A stretch of 64,000 nucleotides of DNA from RDXT01 sp033765305 (GTDB lineage Bacteria; Bacteroidota; Bacteroidia; J057). Under the pieces are notes generated by a model that saw only the letters and a list, made by a program, of their open reading frames with translations, did not search any database and was not told where the DNA came from. The stretch lies in the NCBI GenBank assembly GCA_033765305.1, contig JANRID010000062.1, forward strand, positions 42,017 to 106,016, written 5' to 3'. Position 1 is the stretch's first letter. Every line of letters starts with the position of its first letter. Shown here piece after piece: positions 36,886-46,332 of the stretch. Both the position numbers and the translations under genes were made by a program.

Positions 36886-39356
36886 CGCAGGAATCAGCCA
36901 GCGGCCCGCTTGCGCCCGCGCTCGCCTGGTTCGAAGCGCGGGGCTGGCAGCCATTCGATTTTCAGCTCGAAACGGCGCGCGCCTTCCTCGACGGCGCGCA
37001 TGGCCTGCTGAATGCCCCCACCGGCAGCGGCAAGACCTATGCGCTCTGGATGCCTGTGATGCTGGATTTTATCCAGCGCTATCCCGATACCTGGCGCTCG
37101 CAGGACCGCAACGGCCTCCAGTGCATCTGGATTACCCCGCTGCGCGCCCTGTCCAAAGACCTGGTCCACGCCTGCCACCGTGCCTGCCAGGACATGGGTC
37201 TGCCCTGGCGCGTGGAGGCCCGCACCGGCGACACCTCCGGCAGCCAGCGCGAAAAACAGCGCCGCCTCATGCCCGAAGGGCTGATCACCACCCCTGAAAG
37301 CCTGCATGTGATGCTGGCTTCGCCCGATCATCCGGCCTGGTTCCGATCCCTGCGTGCGGTGGTGGTGGACGAATGGCACGAACTCATGGGCACCAAGCGC
37401 GGCGTGCAGGTGGAGCTGGCCCTTGCCTGCCTGCGTCAGCTATGCCCCGGCCTCCGGATCTGGGGCATCTCGGCTACCATCGGCAACCTCGGCCAGGCCG
37501 CCGAGACCCTGCTCGGCAGCGCCATCCGCAGCCAGCGGCATGTGATGGTGCGTGCAGACCTGCACAAGGAAATCCGCGTGGAATCGGTCCTGCCCGACCG
37601 CATCGAACGCTTCCCCTGGGCCGGGCACCTGGGCCTGCGCATGGCCGAAAAAACCCTGCCGCTGATCGAGTCGGGCCGCACCACCCTCATTTTTACCAAC
37701 ACCCGCGCCCAGGCCGAGCTGTGGTACCAGGGGCTGCTCGAAGTGCAGCCGGACCTCGCCGGCCTCATGGCCATGCACCACGGCTCGATCGATGCCGAGC
37801 AGCGCGCCTGGGTGGAGGATGCCCTGCACGAAGGCCGGCTCAAAGCAGTGGTCTGCACCTCAAGCCTCGACCTGGGCGTCGATTTCAGGCCTGTGGATAC
37901 TGTCATCCAGGTCGGCGGGCCGAAAGGCGTAGCCCGCTTCATCCAGCGCGCAGGCCGGAGCGGGCACGCGCCCGGCGAGGTGAGCCGGCTCTATTTCGTG
38001 CCCACCCATTCCCTCGAACTGATCGAAGCCGCTGCCCTGCGACAGGCGGTGGAGGAAGGCCTGATCGAGGAGCGCATGCCGATCCGCGTGCCCATGGACG
38101 TGCTGGTGCAGTACCTGCTCACCCGGGCCGTAGGCACCGGCTTCCGTCCGGCAGCGCTGTGGGACGAGCTGCGCAGCACCTATGCCTATGAAGATCTGAC
38201 CGATGCGGAATTTGCCTGGGCGCTGTCCTTTGTCCGCAGCGGCGGCGACGCCCTGCAGGCCTATGCAGCGTACCAGAAGATCGAAGTGGACGAAACAGGC
38301 CTGTGGCGGATCGCCGACAAGCGCATGGCCCTGCAGCACCGGCTCTCCATCGGCACCATCGTGAGCGATACCAGCCTGACGGTCAAGTATCAAAGCGGCC
38401 AGCGGCTTGGAACGGTGGAGGAAAGCTTCATCTCCCAGCTCAGCCCGGGCGATACCTTCTGGTTCGGCGGGCGCTGCCTGGAGCTGATCCGGGTGCGGAA
38501 CCTGGAAGTGCAGGTCCGCAAAGCGGAGGGCAACAAAGGCATCGTGCCGCGCTGGATGGGCAGCCGCATGCCGCTCAGCTCGCAGATGTCGCGGCTGCTG
38601 CGCCGGCAGCTCGACGACTACCTGGCCGGCCGGCTGGCTGCGCCGGAGCTGGCCCTGCTCGCGCCGCTGCTGGATCTCCAGGCCCGCCGCTCGGCTATTC
38701 CCGCTGCGGACGAATGCCTGATCGAATCGATCCGCAGCCGCGAAGGCTTCCACCTGTTCTGCTACCCCTTCGAGGGCCGGACAGTGCACGAAATCCTCGC
38801 AGCCCTGCTGGCCTGGCGCATGGCGAAGCTCAAGCCGATCACCTTTTCCATCGCCATGAACGACTATGGCTTCGAGCTGCTGAGCGATCAGGAAATCCCG
38901 TTTCAGGAAGCCCTGGAAGCCGGCCTCTTTTCCGCCGAGCACCTCGATGCCGACCTGACGCTTGCCATCAACCAGACTGAAATGGCGCAGCGGCGCTTCC
39001 GGGAAATCGCCGCCATCTCCGGGCTGGTATTCAAGGGCATGCCGGGCAAGCAGATCGCAGGCAAGCATCTCCAGGCCTCCACGGCCCTGCTGTTCAAGGT
39101 TTTCCGCGAACACGATCCGGACAGCCTGCTGCTGAAGCAGGCCTATACCGAAGTGCTGGAGCTGCAGGTGGACCGCAGCCGCCTTCGCTCAGCCTTGGAC
39201 CGGCTGAGCCGCCAGCAGATCCGGTTCACCGAGCCGGCCCAGTTCACGCCTTTCTGCTTCCCCATCCTGGTGGACCGCCTGCGCGAGCGCCTCAGCTCCG
39301 AAAAGCTCGCCGACCGCGTAGCGAAACTGGTGGCCCAGATGGAACGGCAGGACTAA
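36882..39356 (+). CDS. Ligase-associated DEXH-box helicase (Lhr-like)
   Basis: An 824-residue superfamily 2 DNA helicase. Motif I is APTGSGKT (45-52), motif II DEWH (163-166), motif III SATIGN, and motifs V-VI CTSSLDLGVDF and QRAGRSGHAPGE. A winged-helix and Lhr-type C-terminal region follow. Length and the opening AWFEARGWQPFDFQLETARA match the 'ligase-associated DNA damage response DEXH box helicase' group, usually beside an ATP-dependent DNA ligase, a metallo-beta-lactamase exonuclease and a phosphoesterase. None of those is in this window. The start is a TTG at 36882 overlapping the upstream stop; no ATG is available before the helicase core. Confidence 0.85.
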   Translation: MTQESASGPLAPALAWFEARGWQPFDFQLETARAFLDGAHGLLNAPTGSGKTYALWMPVMLDFIQRYPDTWRSQDRNGLQCIWITPLRALSKDLVHACHRACQDMGLPWRVEARTGDTSGSQREKQRRLMPEGLITTPESLHVMLASPDHPAWFRSLRAVVVDEWHELMGTKRGVQVELALACLRQLCPGLRIWGISATIGNLGQAAETLLGSAIRSQRHVMVRADLHKEIRVESVLPDRIERFPWAGHLGLRMAEKTLPLIESGRTTLIFTNTRAQAELWYQGLLEVQPDLAGLMAMHHGSIDAEQRAWVEDALHEGRLKAVVCTSSLDLGVDFRPVDTVIQVGGPKGVARFIQRAGRSGHAPGEVSRLYFVPTHSLELIEAAALRQAVEEGLIEERMPIRVPMDVLVQYLLTRAVGTGFRPAALWDELRSTYAYEDLTDAEFAWALSFVRSGGDALQAYAAYQKIEVDETGLWRIADKRMALQHRLSIGTIVSDTSLTVKYQSGQRLGTVEESFISQLSPGDTFWFGGRCLELIRVRNLEVQVRKAEGNKGIVPRWMGSRMPLSSQMSRLLRRQLDDYLAGRLAAPELALLAPLLDLQARRSAIPAADECLIESIRSREGFHLFCYPFEGRTVHEILAALLAWRMAKLKPITFSIAMNDYGFELLSDQEIPFQEALEAGLFSAEHLDADLTLAINQTEMAQRRFREIAAISGLVFKGMPGKQIAGKHLQASTALLFKVFREHDPDSLLLKQAYTEVLELQVDRSRLRSALDRLSRQQIRFTEPAQFTPFCFPILVDRLRERLSSEKLADRVAKLVAQMERQD

Positions 39357-39375
39357 GAGGGCTGCCCCCGCGCCC

Positions 39376-41313
39376 TCAGCGGCTCCGCAGCCGCACCTGC
39401 ACGCCGCCGGCAATCCAGCGCCGGGGCATCTGCGCGCCGAGGAAATCGGCATATACGGCATCGAACAGGTTGTGGACCTGCACGTTCACCGCAGCCCGGT
39501 CCCGCAGCGCCCAGTACCCGGCCCGCAGGTGCCAGACGGTGTAGGAGGGTGCCAGCTCCGCACCGATGCCCGGTGCGGCATCCCCGAGGCGGACCTTGTA
39601 CAAGCCGCTGATCGCCAGCGTTGCCCGCCCGATCTGCCAGGCATTGTGCAGCGTGAGCAGGTGTCGGGCGTGGTTGGAGATGTACTTGGAGATCACCCCG
39701 GCGGGGTTCTCCGTGTTCAGAAACAGATAGCCTGCCGAACCCTGCACGCCAACCTGCCGGCTGAGCTGGCGCTGCACGCTCAGCTCGGCTTCTGCGCCGG
39801 CCGTATTCAGCACGGCTACATTTCGGGCATAAAAATAGGAAGCATCCGGGCGCAGGTTGGCATTGTTGGGAATTTCCGACGCAGGGGTCGTGACGAAGTC
39901 GATGAGGTTGCGGCCCCGGCGGTAGAATGCGGTCATGCTGAGGCGGACGCCTTCGGCGGGGCGCAGATCGGCGCCGGCCTCATAGGTCCAGGAGCGCTCG
40001 GCTTCGAGGAAGGGATTGCCGAGATTGCGGCCGGCGGCCAGCGGCGCAGGCAGCCGCGCCGAGACGAAGCGCTCCGTAAAATCGGCAGCCCGGATGCCGC
40101 GCCCGGCCACCGCCCGCAGGCCCAGCCGGGCCCGCTGGTAGCTGACGCTCAGCTGCGGCAGCCATTCGAGGCCATAGTTGTCGTCGGCGTCGGCGCGCAG
40201 GCTGCCCGTCAGGTGCAGGCCTTCCGCCGGCTCCCAGTAGGCCGTGGCGAATGCGCCCGCATGACGCGCCTGATGGTCGCCCCGGTCTGTGCTGACGATG
40301 GTCCGCAGATCGGCCTGCAGCCCGCCGGAGAGCTGCAGCTGTTCCGAGACCCGGTGCAGGTGAAAGGCCTGCAGATTCAGAAAGCGGGTCGTATGCAGGT
40401 TGGGCGGCGTATTGGGATTGAAGAGAAAGCTGTCGGTGTTGACCTTGTAGCCGAGGTCTAGCACGGTGCGCGATGCGGCTCCGGTACGCCTGACACTCAG
40501 ATGATTCCACCATGCGCCGGTTTCCTCCCGCGCAAAATCCGCCGCGCTGCGGGTGTAGAAATACTGGGCGTTGAAGGTCCGCAGGTCCCAGCCGGTGCGG
40601 GCAAAGCCGTACCACCGCTGCCCGATGCGGTATCCGGCGGAGACCGAAGCGGTGCGGAGGGAAAAATCGTTCCGCACGTCGGTGCTGTCGGGCGGCAGGG
40701 GCTGGCCTGCGGCGCGGTTCCACATGACGCCGCCGCTTACCCGCAGCCGGCCGGCAGCGGCACGCCCGCCGGCCTGGCTCAGCAGCAGGCCGTAGGGCCC
40801 GCCCATCAGCTGGGCATCCGCTTCGCGGGTATCGGTCCCGCTGCCTTCGAGCGCGGCCCAGGTGACGATGTGGATCACCCCGCCGACGGCATCCGGCCCG
40901 AACTGGGCTGCGGCAGGCCCCCGGAGCACCTCGATACGGGCAATTTCGCTCAGCGTCACCGGAATATTGCTGCTGAAATGGCCCGTCAGCGGATCATTGA
41001 GCCGCATGCCGTCCAGCAGCACCAGCACCTGCGAGAAGGTGCTGCCCCGGATGGAAAAATCAGACTGGGTGCCGAAAGCGCCCCGGGACTGCACCTCGGC
41101 GCCGGAAAGATAGCGGATGGCCTCATCCACGGATGCGGCAGGCAGGCGCTGGAGCGCCTCCGCGCTCAGCACGGTGATATGCCGCCCGGATTCACCGGCA
41201 GTCTGGTCGGCGCGGGACGTCGCAATGGCTACTGTATCCAGATCGAACTGCGCATGCAGCGTGCTGCCCGTCAGCAGGGCGCAGATCCCTGCAATCAATC
41301 GTACTCGTCTCAT
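39376..41313 (-). CDS. TonB-dependent outer-membrane receptor
   Basis: A 645-residue receptor with a signal peptide (MRRVRLIAGICALLTGSTLH, then AQ), a plug domain (GAFGTQSDFSIRGSTFSQVL, LDGMRLNDPLTGHFSSN, EVLRGPAAAQFGPDAVGGVI) and a 22-strand barrel ending in an aromatic-poor strand (GGVQVRLRSR). There is no N-terminal carboxypeptidase-like domain and no SusD partner, so it resembles BtuB or siderophore receptors more than polysaccharide importers. The ligand is unknown: I find no B12 riboswitch in the short upstream region. It converges on the helicase gene. Confidence 0.88.
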   Translation of the reverse strand: MRRVRLIAGICALLTGSTLHAQFDLDTVAIATSRADQTAGESGRHITVLSAEALQRLPAASVDEAIRYLSGAEVQSRGAFGTQSDFSIRGSTFSQVLVLLDGMRLNDPLTGHFSSNIPVTLSEIARIEVLRGPAAAQFGPDAVGGVIHIVTWAALEGSGTDTREADAQLMGGPYGLLLSQAGGRAAAGRLRVSGGVMWNRAAGQPLPPDSTDVRNDFSLRTASVSAGYRIGQRWYGFARTGWDLRTFNAQYFYTRSAADFAREETGAWWNHLSVRRTGAASRTVLDLGYKVNTDSFLFNPNTPPNLHTTRFLNLQAFHLHRVSEQLQLSGGLQADLRTIVSTDRGDHQARHAGAFATAYWEPAEGLHLTGSLRADADDNYGLEWLPQLSVSYQRARLGLRAVAGRGIRAADFTERFVSARLPAPLAAGRNLGNPFLEAERSWTYEAGADLRPAEGVRLSMTAFYRRGRNLIDFVTTPASEIPNNANLRPDASYFYARNVAVLNTAGAEAELSVQRQLSRQVGVQGSAGYLFLNTENPAGVISKYISNHARHLLTLHNAWQIGRATLAISGLYKVRLGDAAPGIGAELAPSYTVWHLRAGYWALRDRAAVNVQVHNLFDAVYADFLGAQMPRRWIAGGVQVRLRSR

Positions 41314-41333
41314 ACACGTTGGCTATATGCGTG

Positions 41334-41364
41334 CAAAGCTAGCCAGCGCCTGCGGCTCTTACAA
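41334..41364 (-). promoter_or_regulatory. Promoter of the TonB receptor gene
   Basis: TTG, 20 bases, then TAGCTTTG on the minus strand, matching the Bacteroidota pattern. Leader of about 14 nt to the ATG at 41313. Confidence 0.5.
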
Positions 41365-41390
41365 CCTGCCGGAGTCTCTAGCTGCGATGA

Positions 41391-41912
41391 TCAGGGTCTT
41401 TGCGGCGGCTGCAGCTCGCGCAGGGCCTGCATATCCCAGGCATCCCAGCGGGGCATGGGGGTATGGCGGGCATCCCGCATGCTCAGGGTCAGCTCCCAGC
41501 GGCTGCCGTCGAGTGCGGCCAGGGTAAGCTGGTACACTTTGCCTTTGCGGATAAACAGGTAGGTGTCCAGGCCTGCTTCGCGGGGAGCAGGCACCCGGCG
41601 GGCCGAGATTTGGTCCATATAGCCCAGGATACTCTCGACCGCTTTTTTTCCTTGTTTGCGGCTGGTAAATTGTCGCTGCATGGTAACGCGGTAAAGCCAG
41701 CCATAGTGAAAATCGTAGCGGTATCGGGTACTGTAGGCGTCGCAGAGGATCAGCCGGTCGCGCTCGCGGCGGGTGATCTCGACATAGTCCCATGCGTACA
41801 GCTCCCGCCCGACCTGGTTGAAGGTGCGGGGGGTATCGAAAAAGAACTGATTCTGCGACCAGAGCAGGTTGCAGCCCAGAAGCCAGCAGAAGAAGGCAAG
41901 TGCGGATCGCAT
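41391..41912 (-). CDS. Exported hypothetical protein
   Basis: A 173-residue protein with a signal peptide (MRSALAFFCWLLGCNLLWSQ, then NQFFF). The mature domain is basic and aromatic (AWDYVEITRRERDRLILCDA, RYRYDFHYGWLYRVTMQRQF) and ends in a strand-rich tail (YQLTLAALDGSRWELTLSMR). No family recognised. It lies upstream of the TonB receptor on the same strand with 77 bp between them; the receptor has its own promoter, so co-regulation is uncertain. ATG 41912 is chosen for the signal peptide. Confidence 0.65.
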   Translation of the reverse strand: MRSALAFFCWLLGCNLLWSQNQFFFDTPRTFNQVGRELYAWDYVEITRRERDRLILCDAYSTRYRYDFHYGWLYRVTMQRQFTSRKQGKKAVESILGYMDQISARRVPAPREAGLDTYLFIRKGKVYQLTLAALDGSRWELTLSMRDARHTPMPRWDAWDMQALRELQPPQRP

Positions 41913-42013
41913 ACTGCCAAAGTAGTAAGATTCCGTCAAATATCGGATATGTCCGACTTTTCCTGCGTGCAGGCCGGTAATTTCTCTGCATCCGGTGCCG
42001 GGAAAGGAGGGGT

Positions 42014-43978
42014 ATGCGGCTGAGCATCTGCTGCCTGGGGCTGATGCTCTGGTGCGGCGCGGCACTGCGGGCGCAGACCGCCGATACGGCGGCGGCGCCG
42101 CCCGAAACAGGCCTGACGCTGAGCTTCGCCCGGCAGAACAACTTCACCTACGGCGCCCGGACCGGGCTCCAGTACCCCTTCGGCAGCGACACGCTGCGGG
42201 GCGTGCTGCGGCTCCAGCACGACCAGCTGCTCAACACGGCCCTCAGCCGGGCCGCATTCGTGCAGCTGTTCATCCAAGCCGACCTCGATCTGTACTACCG
42301 CCTCCGCCCGCAGCTGGACCTGAGCGCACGGGTGGAAACCGATCAGTTCTGGAACGCCCGCAACCACCGCCACAGCATCTACGGCGGCCTGCAATGGACA
42401 CCAGCCGAGGGCATCCGCATCCGTCCGATGCTGGGATACAGCTGGGACTACCGCTCGGCGCGGTTGGACCAGGGGGTATCTCCGGCTTTGCAGGTGCAGC
42501 TGGCCCGCGGGCTGGACGGCTTCGGCACCCTTGAATTCGATATGCAGGCGCGCGTCAAATATATCCAGCCCCGCCGCCAGCACAACCTCCGCCTGGCCGG
42601 CGCCTGGGCCCGCCAGGACGGCGAGGCGCTGAGCATCTACGTGCAGGCGCTGGCAGGCAGCAACCGAATGGACGACTACAAGTCCGAGTCCGTGGAGCAG
42701 ATCCGCTCCGATACCCTTTCCGCCGAGGCCGGCTGGACCTACCGCCTCGCGCCCGGCATCGCCTGGGAGTCCGCCAACCGGTTTTCCCTCTTCCGCCGGG
42801 CTTTTGTGTATGATCCGCTCAGCCCCGGGCGGGAAGAATTCAACGACCTCCGCTATACCCAGCAGGAGCTGCTGCTGCGCCAGCGGGTGACCGCCGGGCT
42901 CCGTCGGCTTCGGGGCAGTTTTCTCTACGAATACCTCCAGGTGGACCGGGGCTACGCGCTGGCCAATTCGCTGAATCTTTCCGAACGGGACTACCTCCGC
43001 CTTGTGGACCGGGAAATGCAGAAGGATTTCATCCGCCGGCAGTACAGCCTGGAGGCCCAGGCAACCTGGCGCCTGCCCCGGCATCAGCTTTCCCTCATCG
43101 GCTCCAACCGCTACCTGCAGTTCGACACGCCTGCCGAAACCAATGTGGAAGACCACGACGAGCTCAACTACAGCCTCAGCGGCGAATGGCGCGCCCGCTG
43201 GAGCGGGCAGTTTTCGACCCGCTACAAGCTGCTCGGCGGGGTGCGGCGCTATGCCTTTCTGTTTGCCGAGCGGAGCCAGGACAACTATACCCTGCGCTCG
43301 CTCCGGCTGGAGTTCGACTTCCGCTGGACGCCTGTCCCCCGCCTGACCCTGCGCGGCGAGCAGGCGCTGTATGTGCTCTACAATGTCAAGGATTTTGCCG
43401 ATCTCAACCGCACCGACCGCTCCACCCGCAACCTCGAATCGAGGCTGCAGGCCGAGTGGCGCATGAAACGCGCCACCGAAGGCAGCCTGTCCTTCTACCG
43501 CCGGGAGGTGCAGGTAGCCTACCTCAACTGGGACGCCTTTTCTGAAACGCCGCTCGACACGACGCTCACCTACCTCGCCGAGCACAGCACCCGCCTGCCG
43601 CTGAGCAAGCCGGGCCGCCCGCGCCAGCTCTGGATCGATCTGGGATACAAGCACCTGAGCCAGCTGCGCTATTTCAACACCTCCATGACGAGCCTGCAGT
43701 TTATTCTCACCCCCATCAACCTCCACGTACGCAGCCACCAGAGCGGGCCCGTGACGGGCCTGCGCCTGCGATGGCGTAACGGCAGCTCGGCAGAAGCCTC
43801 CTTCTGGTGGCAGGGGCAGATCCAGAATTACCGTTACCGCCTCACGGAGCGCTTTCAGACCCTCTCGGCCTCCTACCGGGAAGCGGATCTGCAGGAGACC
43901 TCGCAGGCTTTCCGCCCCTTCATCCGGCTCCAGTGCAATGTCGCGCTGGGCGCACAGCGGGCCGCACCCCGCCGCTGA
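42014..43978 (+). CDS. Predicted outer-membrane beta-barrel protein
   Basis: A 654-residue protein with a signal peptide (LGLMLWCGAALRAQ) and then continuous alternating strands of about ten residues rich in Tyr, Leu and Arg (FVQLFIQADLDLYYRLRPQL; YSLEAQATWRLPRHQLSLIG). The pattern fits a large outer-membrane barrel. There is no plug domain, so it is not a TonB receptor. The final residues VALGAQRAAPRR lack a terminal Phe, which is unusual for a barrel. No family name can be assigned. It diverges from the small exported gene at 41912. Confidence 0.65.
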   Translation: MRLSICCLGLMLWCGAALRAQTADTAAAPPETGLTLSFARQNNFTYGARTGLQYPFGSDTLRGVLRLQHDQLLNTALSRAAFVQLFIQADLDLYYRLRPQLDLSARVETDQFWNARNHRHSIYGGLQWTPAEGIRIRPMLGYSWDYRSARLDQGVSPALQVQLARGLDGFGTLEFDMQARVKYIQPRRQHNLRLAGAWARQDGEALSIYVQALAGSNRMDDYKSESVEQIRSDTLSAEAGWTYRLAPGIAWESANRFSLFRRAFVYDPLSPGREEFNDLRYTQQELLLRQRVTAGLRRLRGSFLYEYLQVDRGYALANSLNLSERDYLRLVDREMQKDFIRRQYSLEAQATWRLPRHQLSLIGSNRYLQFDTPAETNVEDHDELNYSLSGEWRARWSGQFSTRYKLLGGVRRYAFLFAERSQDNYTLRSLRLEFDFRWTPVPRLTLRGEQALYVLYNVKDFADLNRTDRSTRNLESRLQAEWRMKRATEGSLSFYRREVQVAYLNWDAFSETPLDTTLTYLAEHSTRLPLSKPGRPRQLWIDLGYKHLSQLRYFNTSMTSLQFILTPINLHVRSHQSGPVTGLRLRWRNGSSAEASFWWQGQIQNYRYRLTERFQTLSASYREADLQETSQAFRPFIRLQCNVALGAQRAAPRR

Positions 43979-43986
43979 AAATGCAA

Positions 43987-44008
43987 CGGCCCCGCTTGCG
44001 CGGGGCCG
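43987..44008. terminator. Hairpin between convergent beta-barrel and cysN genes
   Basis: A 9-bp perfect stem CGGCCCCGC / GCGGGGCCG with a TTGC loop, between the stop codons at 43978 and 44038. T-tract weak. Confidence 0.55.
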
Positions 44009-44037
44009 GGCCTTGTGGTTCGGTCAGCGGACGGGAA

Positions 44038-45279
44038 TCAGAGAATCATCCCGGCGCCTACCGTTTCATTCGTAAACTCATCGATCAGGATCACGCTGCC
44101 CGTCGAGCGGTTGCGGTTGTAGGTATCGTGCATGAGGGGCACCGTGGTGCGGATCAGCACGCGGCCGATGTCGTTGAGACCCAGCGTTTTGTTGTCCTCC
44201 ACGCGGTGCAGCGTGTTGATGTCCACCTTGTAGCGCACATCCTTGATCACGCAGCGGGCGTCGCGCGAGGTGTGGCGGATGCGGTACTTGCCGTTGATCT
44301 GCATCGGGCGGTCGTTCATCCAGCAGACCATCAGCTCGATATCCTGGCCCACCTTGGGCTGGTTTTCGGGCTTGGCGATCATATCGCCGCGGCTGATGTC
44401 GATCTCATCTTCGAGCTGCACCGTCACCGACATGGGCGGATAGGCTTCGGCCACCGGGCCTTCGTAGGTATCGATGGATTTTACGCGGGAGGTGAAGCCG
44501 GAGGGCAGCACGATGACCGGGTCGCCGGGCTTCAGCACCCCGCCGGCCACGCGGCCGGCATAGCCGCGGTAGTCCACATACTTCTCCGACTGCGGACGGA
44601 CGACGTACTGCACCGGGAAGCGGGTGTCCACGAAGTTGAGGTCATTGCCTACGTGCACGTTTTCGAGCGTGTAGAGCAGGGTCGGGCCTTTGTACCAGGG
44701 CATGTTCACCGACTCGTCCACCACGTTGTCGCCTTTGAGGGCGCTGATGGGGATGTAGCGGATGTCAGGCACATTCAGCTTGGAAGAAAAGCGCTCATAC
44801 TCCTCGCGCACCTTGTTGTAGGCCTCCTCGGAGTAGTCCACGAGATCCATCTTGTTGATGCACACCACGAGGTGCTTGATCTGCAGGAGGGAGGAGATGA
44901 AGGAGTGGCGGCGGGTCTGCTCCACGACGCCGTTGCGGGCGTCGATGAGGATGATGGCCAGGTTCACCGTAGAGGCACCAGTCACCATGTTGCGGGTGTA
45001 CTGGATGTGGCCGGGCGTATCGGCGAGGATGAACTTGCGCTTGGGGGTAGCGAAGTAGCGGTAGGCCACGTCGATGGTGATGCCCTGCTCGCGCTCGGCT
45101 TTCAGGCCGTCGGTCAGCAGCGCCAGGTCGAGGTAATCGTCGCCGCGGGCGTTGCTGGTGCGCTCGATGGATTCGAGCTGGTCTTCGAAGATCGATTTGG
45201 TATCGTAGAGCAGGCGCCCGATCAGGGTGCTTTTGCCGTCGTCGACGCTGCCTGCGGTGGAAAATCTGAGGAGATCCAT
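44038..45279 (-). CDS. cysN: Sulfate adenylyltransferase GTPase subunit CysN
   Basis: A 413-residue EF-Tu-like GTPase that drives ATP sulfurylase. G1 motif GSVDDGKST is near the start, G3 is LADTPGHIQYTRNM, and G4 is CINKMDLVDYSEE. Two beta-barrel domains follow (RFPVQYVVRPQSEKYVDYRG). There is no fused APS kinase, which is separate (cysC). ATG 45279 (MDLLRFSTAGSVDDGKST) is chosen over a longer frame rich in Pro/Ala. Third gene of cysC-cysD-cysN. Confidence 0.93.
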   Translation of the reverse strand: MDLLRFSTAGSVDDGKSTLIGRLLYDTKSIFEDQLESIERTSNARGDDYLDLALLTDGLKAEREQGITIDVAYRYFATPKRKFILADTPGHIQYTRNMVTGASTVNLAIILIDARNGVVEQTRRHSFISSLLQIKHLVVCINKMDLVDYSEEAYNKVREEYERFSSKLNVPDIRYIPISALKGDNVVDESVNMPWYKGPTLLYTLENVHVGNDLNFVDTRFPVQYVVRPQSEKYVDYRGYAGRVAGGVLKPGDPVIVLPSGFTSRVKSIDTYEGPVAEAYPPMSVTVQLEDEIDISRGDMIAKPENQPKVGQDIELMVCWMNDRPMQINGKYRIRHTSRDARCVIKDVRYKVDINTLHRVEDNKTLGLNDIGRVLIRTTVPLMHDTYNRNRSTGSVILIDEFTNETVGAGMIL

Positions 45280-45361
45280 GGTAGGATAAGTGCGTAAAGC
45301 GTTGAACTGGAAGCGAAACGAATGCTGAAACAGGCGTCCGGCCAGGCCGGGCGGGGCCGGA

Positions 45362-46264
45362 TCAGAAGTAGCCGGCTTTTTTGCGGTCTTCCATGGCGCT
45401 GTCGGAGCGCTTGTCATCGGCGCGGGCACCGCGCTCGGTCACGCGGCTGGAAGCCACCTCGTCGATGATATCGTCCAGCGTAGCGGCATCCGAACGGACA
45501 GCGCCGGTGCAGGTGGCATCGCCGATGGTGCGGAAGCGGATGACCTGCTCCTCGTACTGCTCGCCATTGAGCAGGGTGATGAAGGGGCTTTCGGCCAGCA
45601 GCATGCCGTCGCGCTCCACGACGCGGCGCTTGTGGGAGAAATAGAGGCTCGGCAGTTCGATTTTCTCCTGCTGAATATACATCCACACATCCAGCTCGGT
45701 CCAGTTGGAGATGGGGAATACGCGGAAATGCTCGCCGGGGTGCTTGTAGCCGTTGAACAGATCCCAGAGCTCGGGGCGCTGGTTTTTGGGCTCCCACTGG
45801 CCGAACTCGTCGCGGTGGGAGAAGAAGCGCTCTTTGGCGCGGGCCTTCTCCTCGTCGCGGCGGCCGCCGCCGAAGGCCGCGTCGAATTTGTATTCCTCGA
45901 TGCCTTCGAGCAGCGTCACACTCTGGATGGCGTTGCGGCTCGGGTTGGGGCCTTTTTCTTCGGCAGCCCGGCCTTTATCGATGGTTTCCTGAACCGATGC
46001 CACGATCAGGCGTGCGCCCATCTCCGCTACAAAGCGGTCGCGGTATTCGATGGTTTCCGGAAAATTATGGCCCGTATCCACATGCATCATGGGGAAGGGC
46101 AGCTTAGCCGGATAGAACGCTTTGCGCGCCAGCCAGGCAAGGGTGATCGAATCTTTGCCGCCCGAAAAAAGCAAGACCGGGCGCTCAAACTGGGCCGCCG
46201 CTTCGCGGATGACAAAAATGGCTTCGGATTCGAGCTGTTGAAGGTGACTCAGCCTATAGTCCAT
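45362..46264 (-). CDS. cysD: Sulfate adenylyltransferase catalytic subunit CysD
   Basis: A 300-residue ATP pyrophosphatase-fold enzyme making APS from ATP and sulfate. The PP-loop is FSGGKDSITLAWLARKA, and MHVDTGHNFPETIEYRDR, FDAAFGGGRRDEEKARAKER and the zinc-independent C-terminus STRVTERGARADDK-type ending (ASSRVTERGARADD) are typical. It lies 82 bp upstream of cysN and 68 bp downstream of cysC. Confidence 0.95.
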   Translation of the reverse strand: MDYRLSHLQQLESEAIFVIREAAAQFERPVLLFSGGKDSITLAWLARKAFYPAKLPFPMMHVDTGHNFPETIEYRDRFVAEMGARLIVASVQETIDKGRAAEEKGPNPSRNAIQSVTLLEGIEEYKFDAAFGGGRRDEEKARAKERFFSHRDEFGQWEPKNQRPELWDLFNGYKHPGEHFRVFPISNWTELDVWMYIQQEKIELPSLYFSHKRRVVERDGMLLAESPFITLLNGEQYEEQVIRFRTIGDATCTGAVRSDAATLDDIIDEVASSRVTERGARADDKRSDSAMEDRKKAGYF

Positions 46265-46332
46265 CTTCGTTGGTTGATTAAGGACAGAAATGTGATGAGG
46301 ATAATCGTAGCGCAGAACAGGGGGTAAAGAAC

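Noticed and set aside
41314..41390. Cobalamin riboswitch before the TonB receptor
   Set aside because: Only 77 bp are available and a promoter occupies them; no B12-box-like sequence is present.
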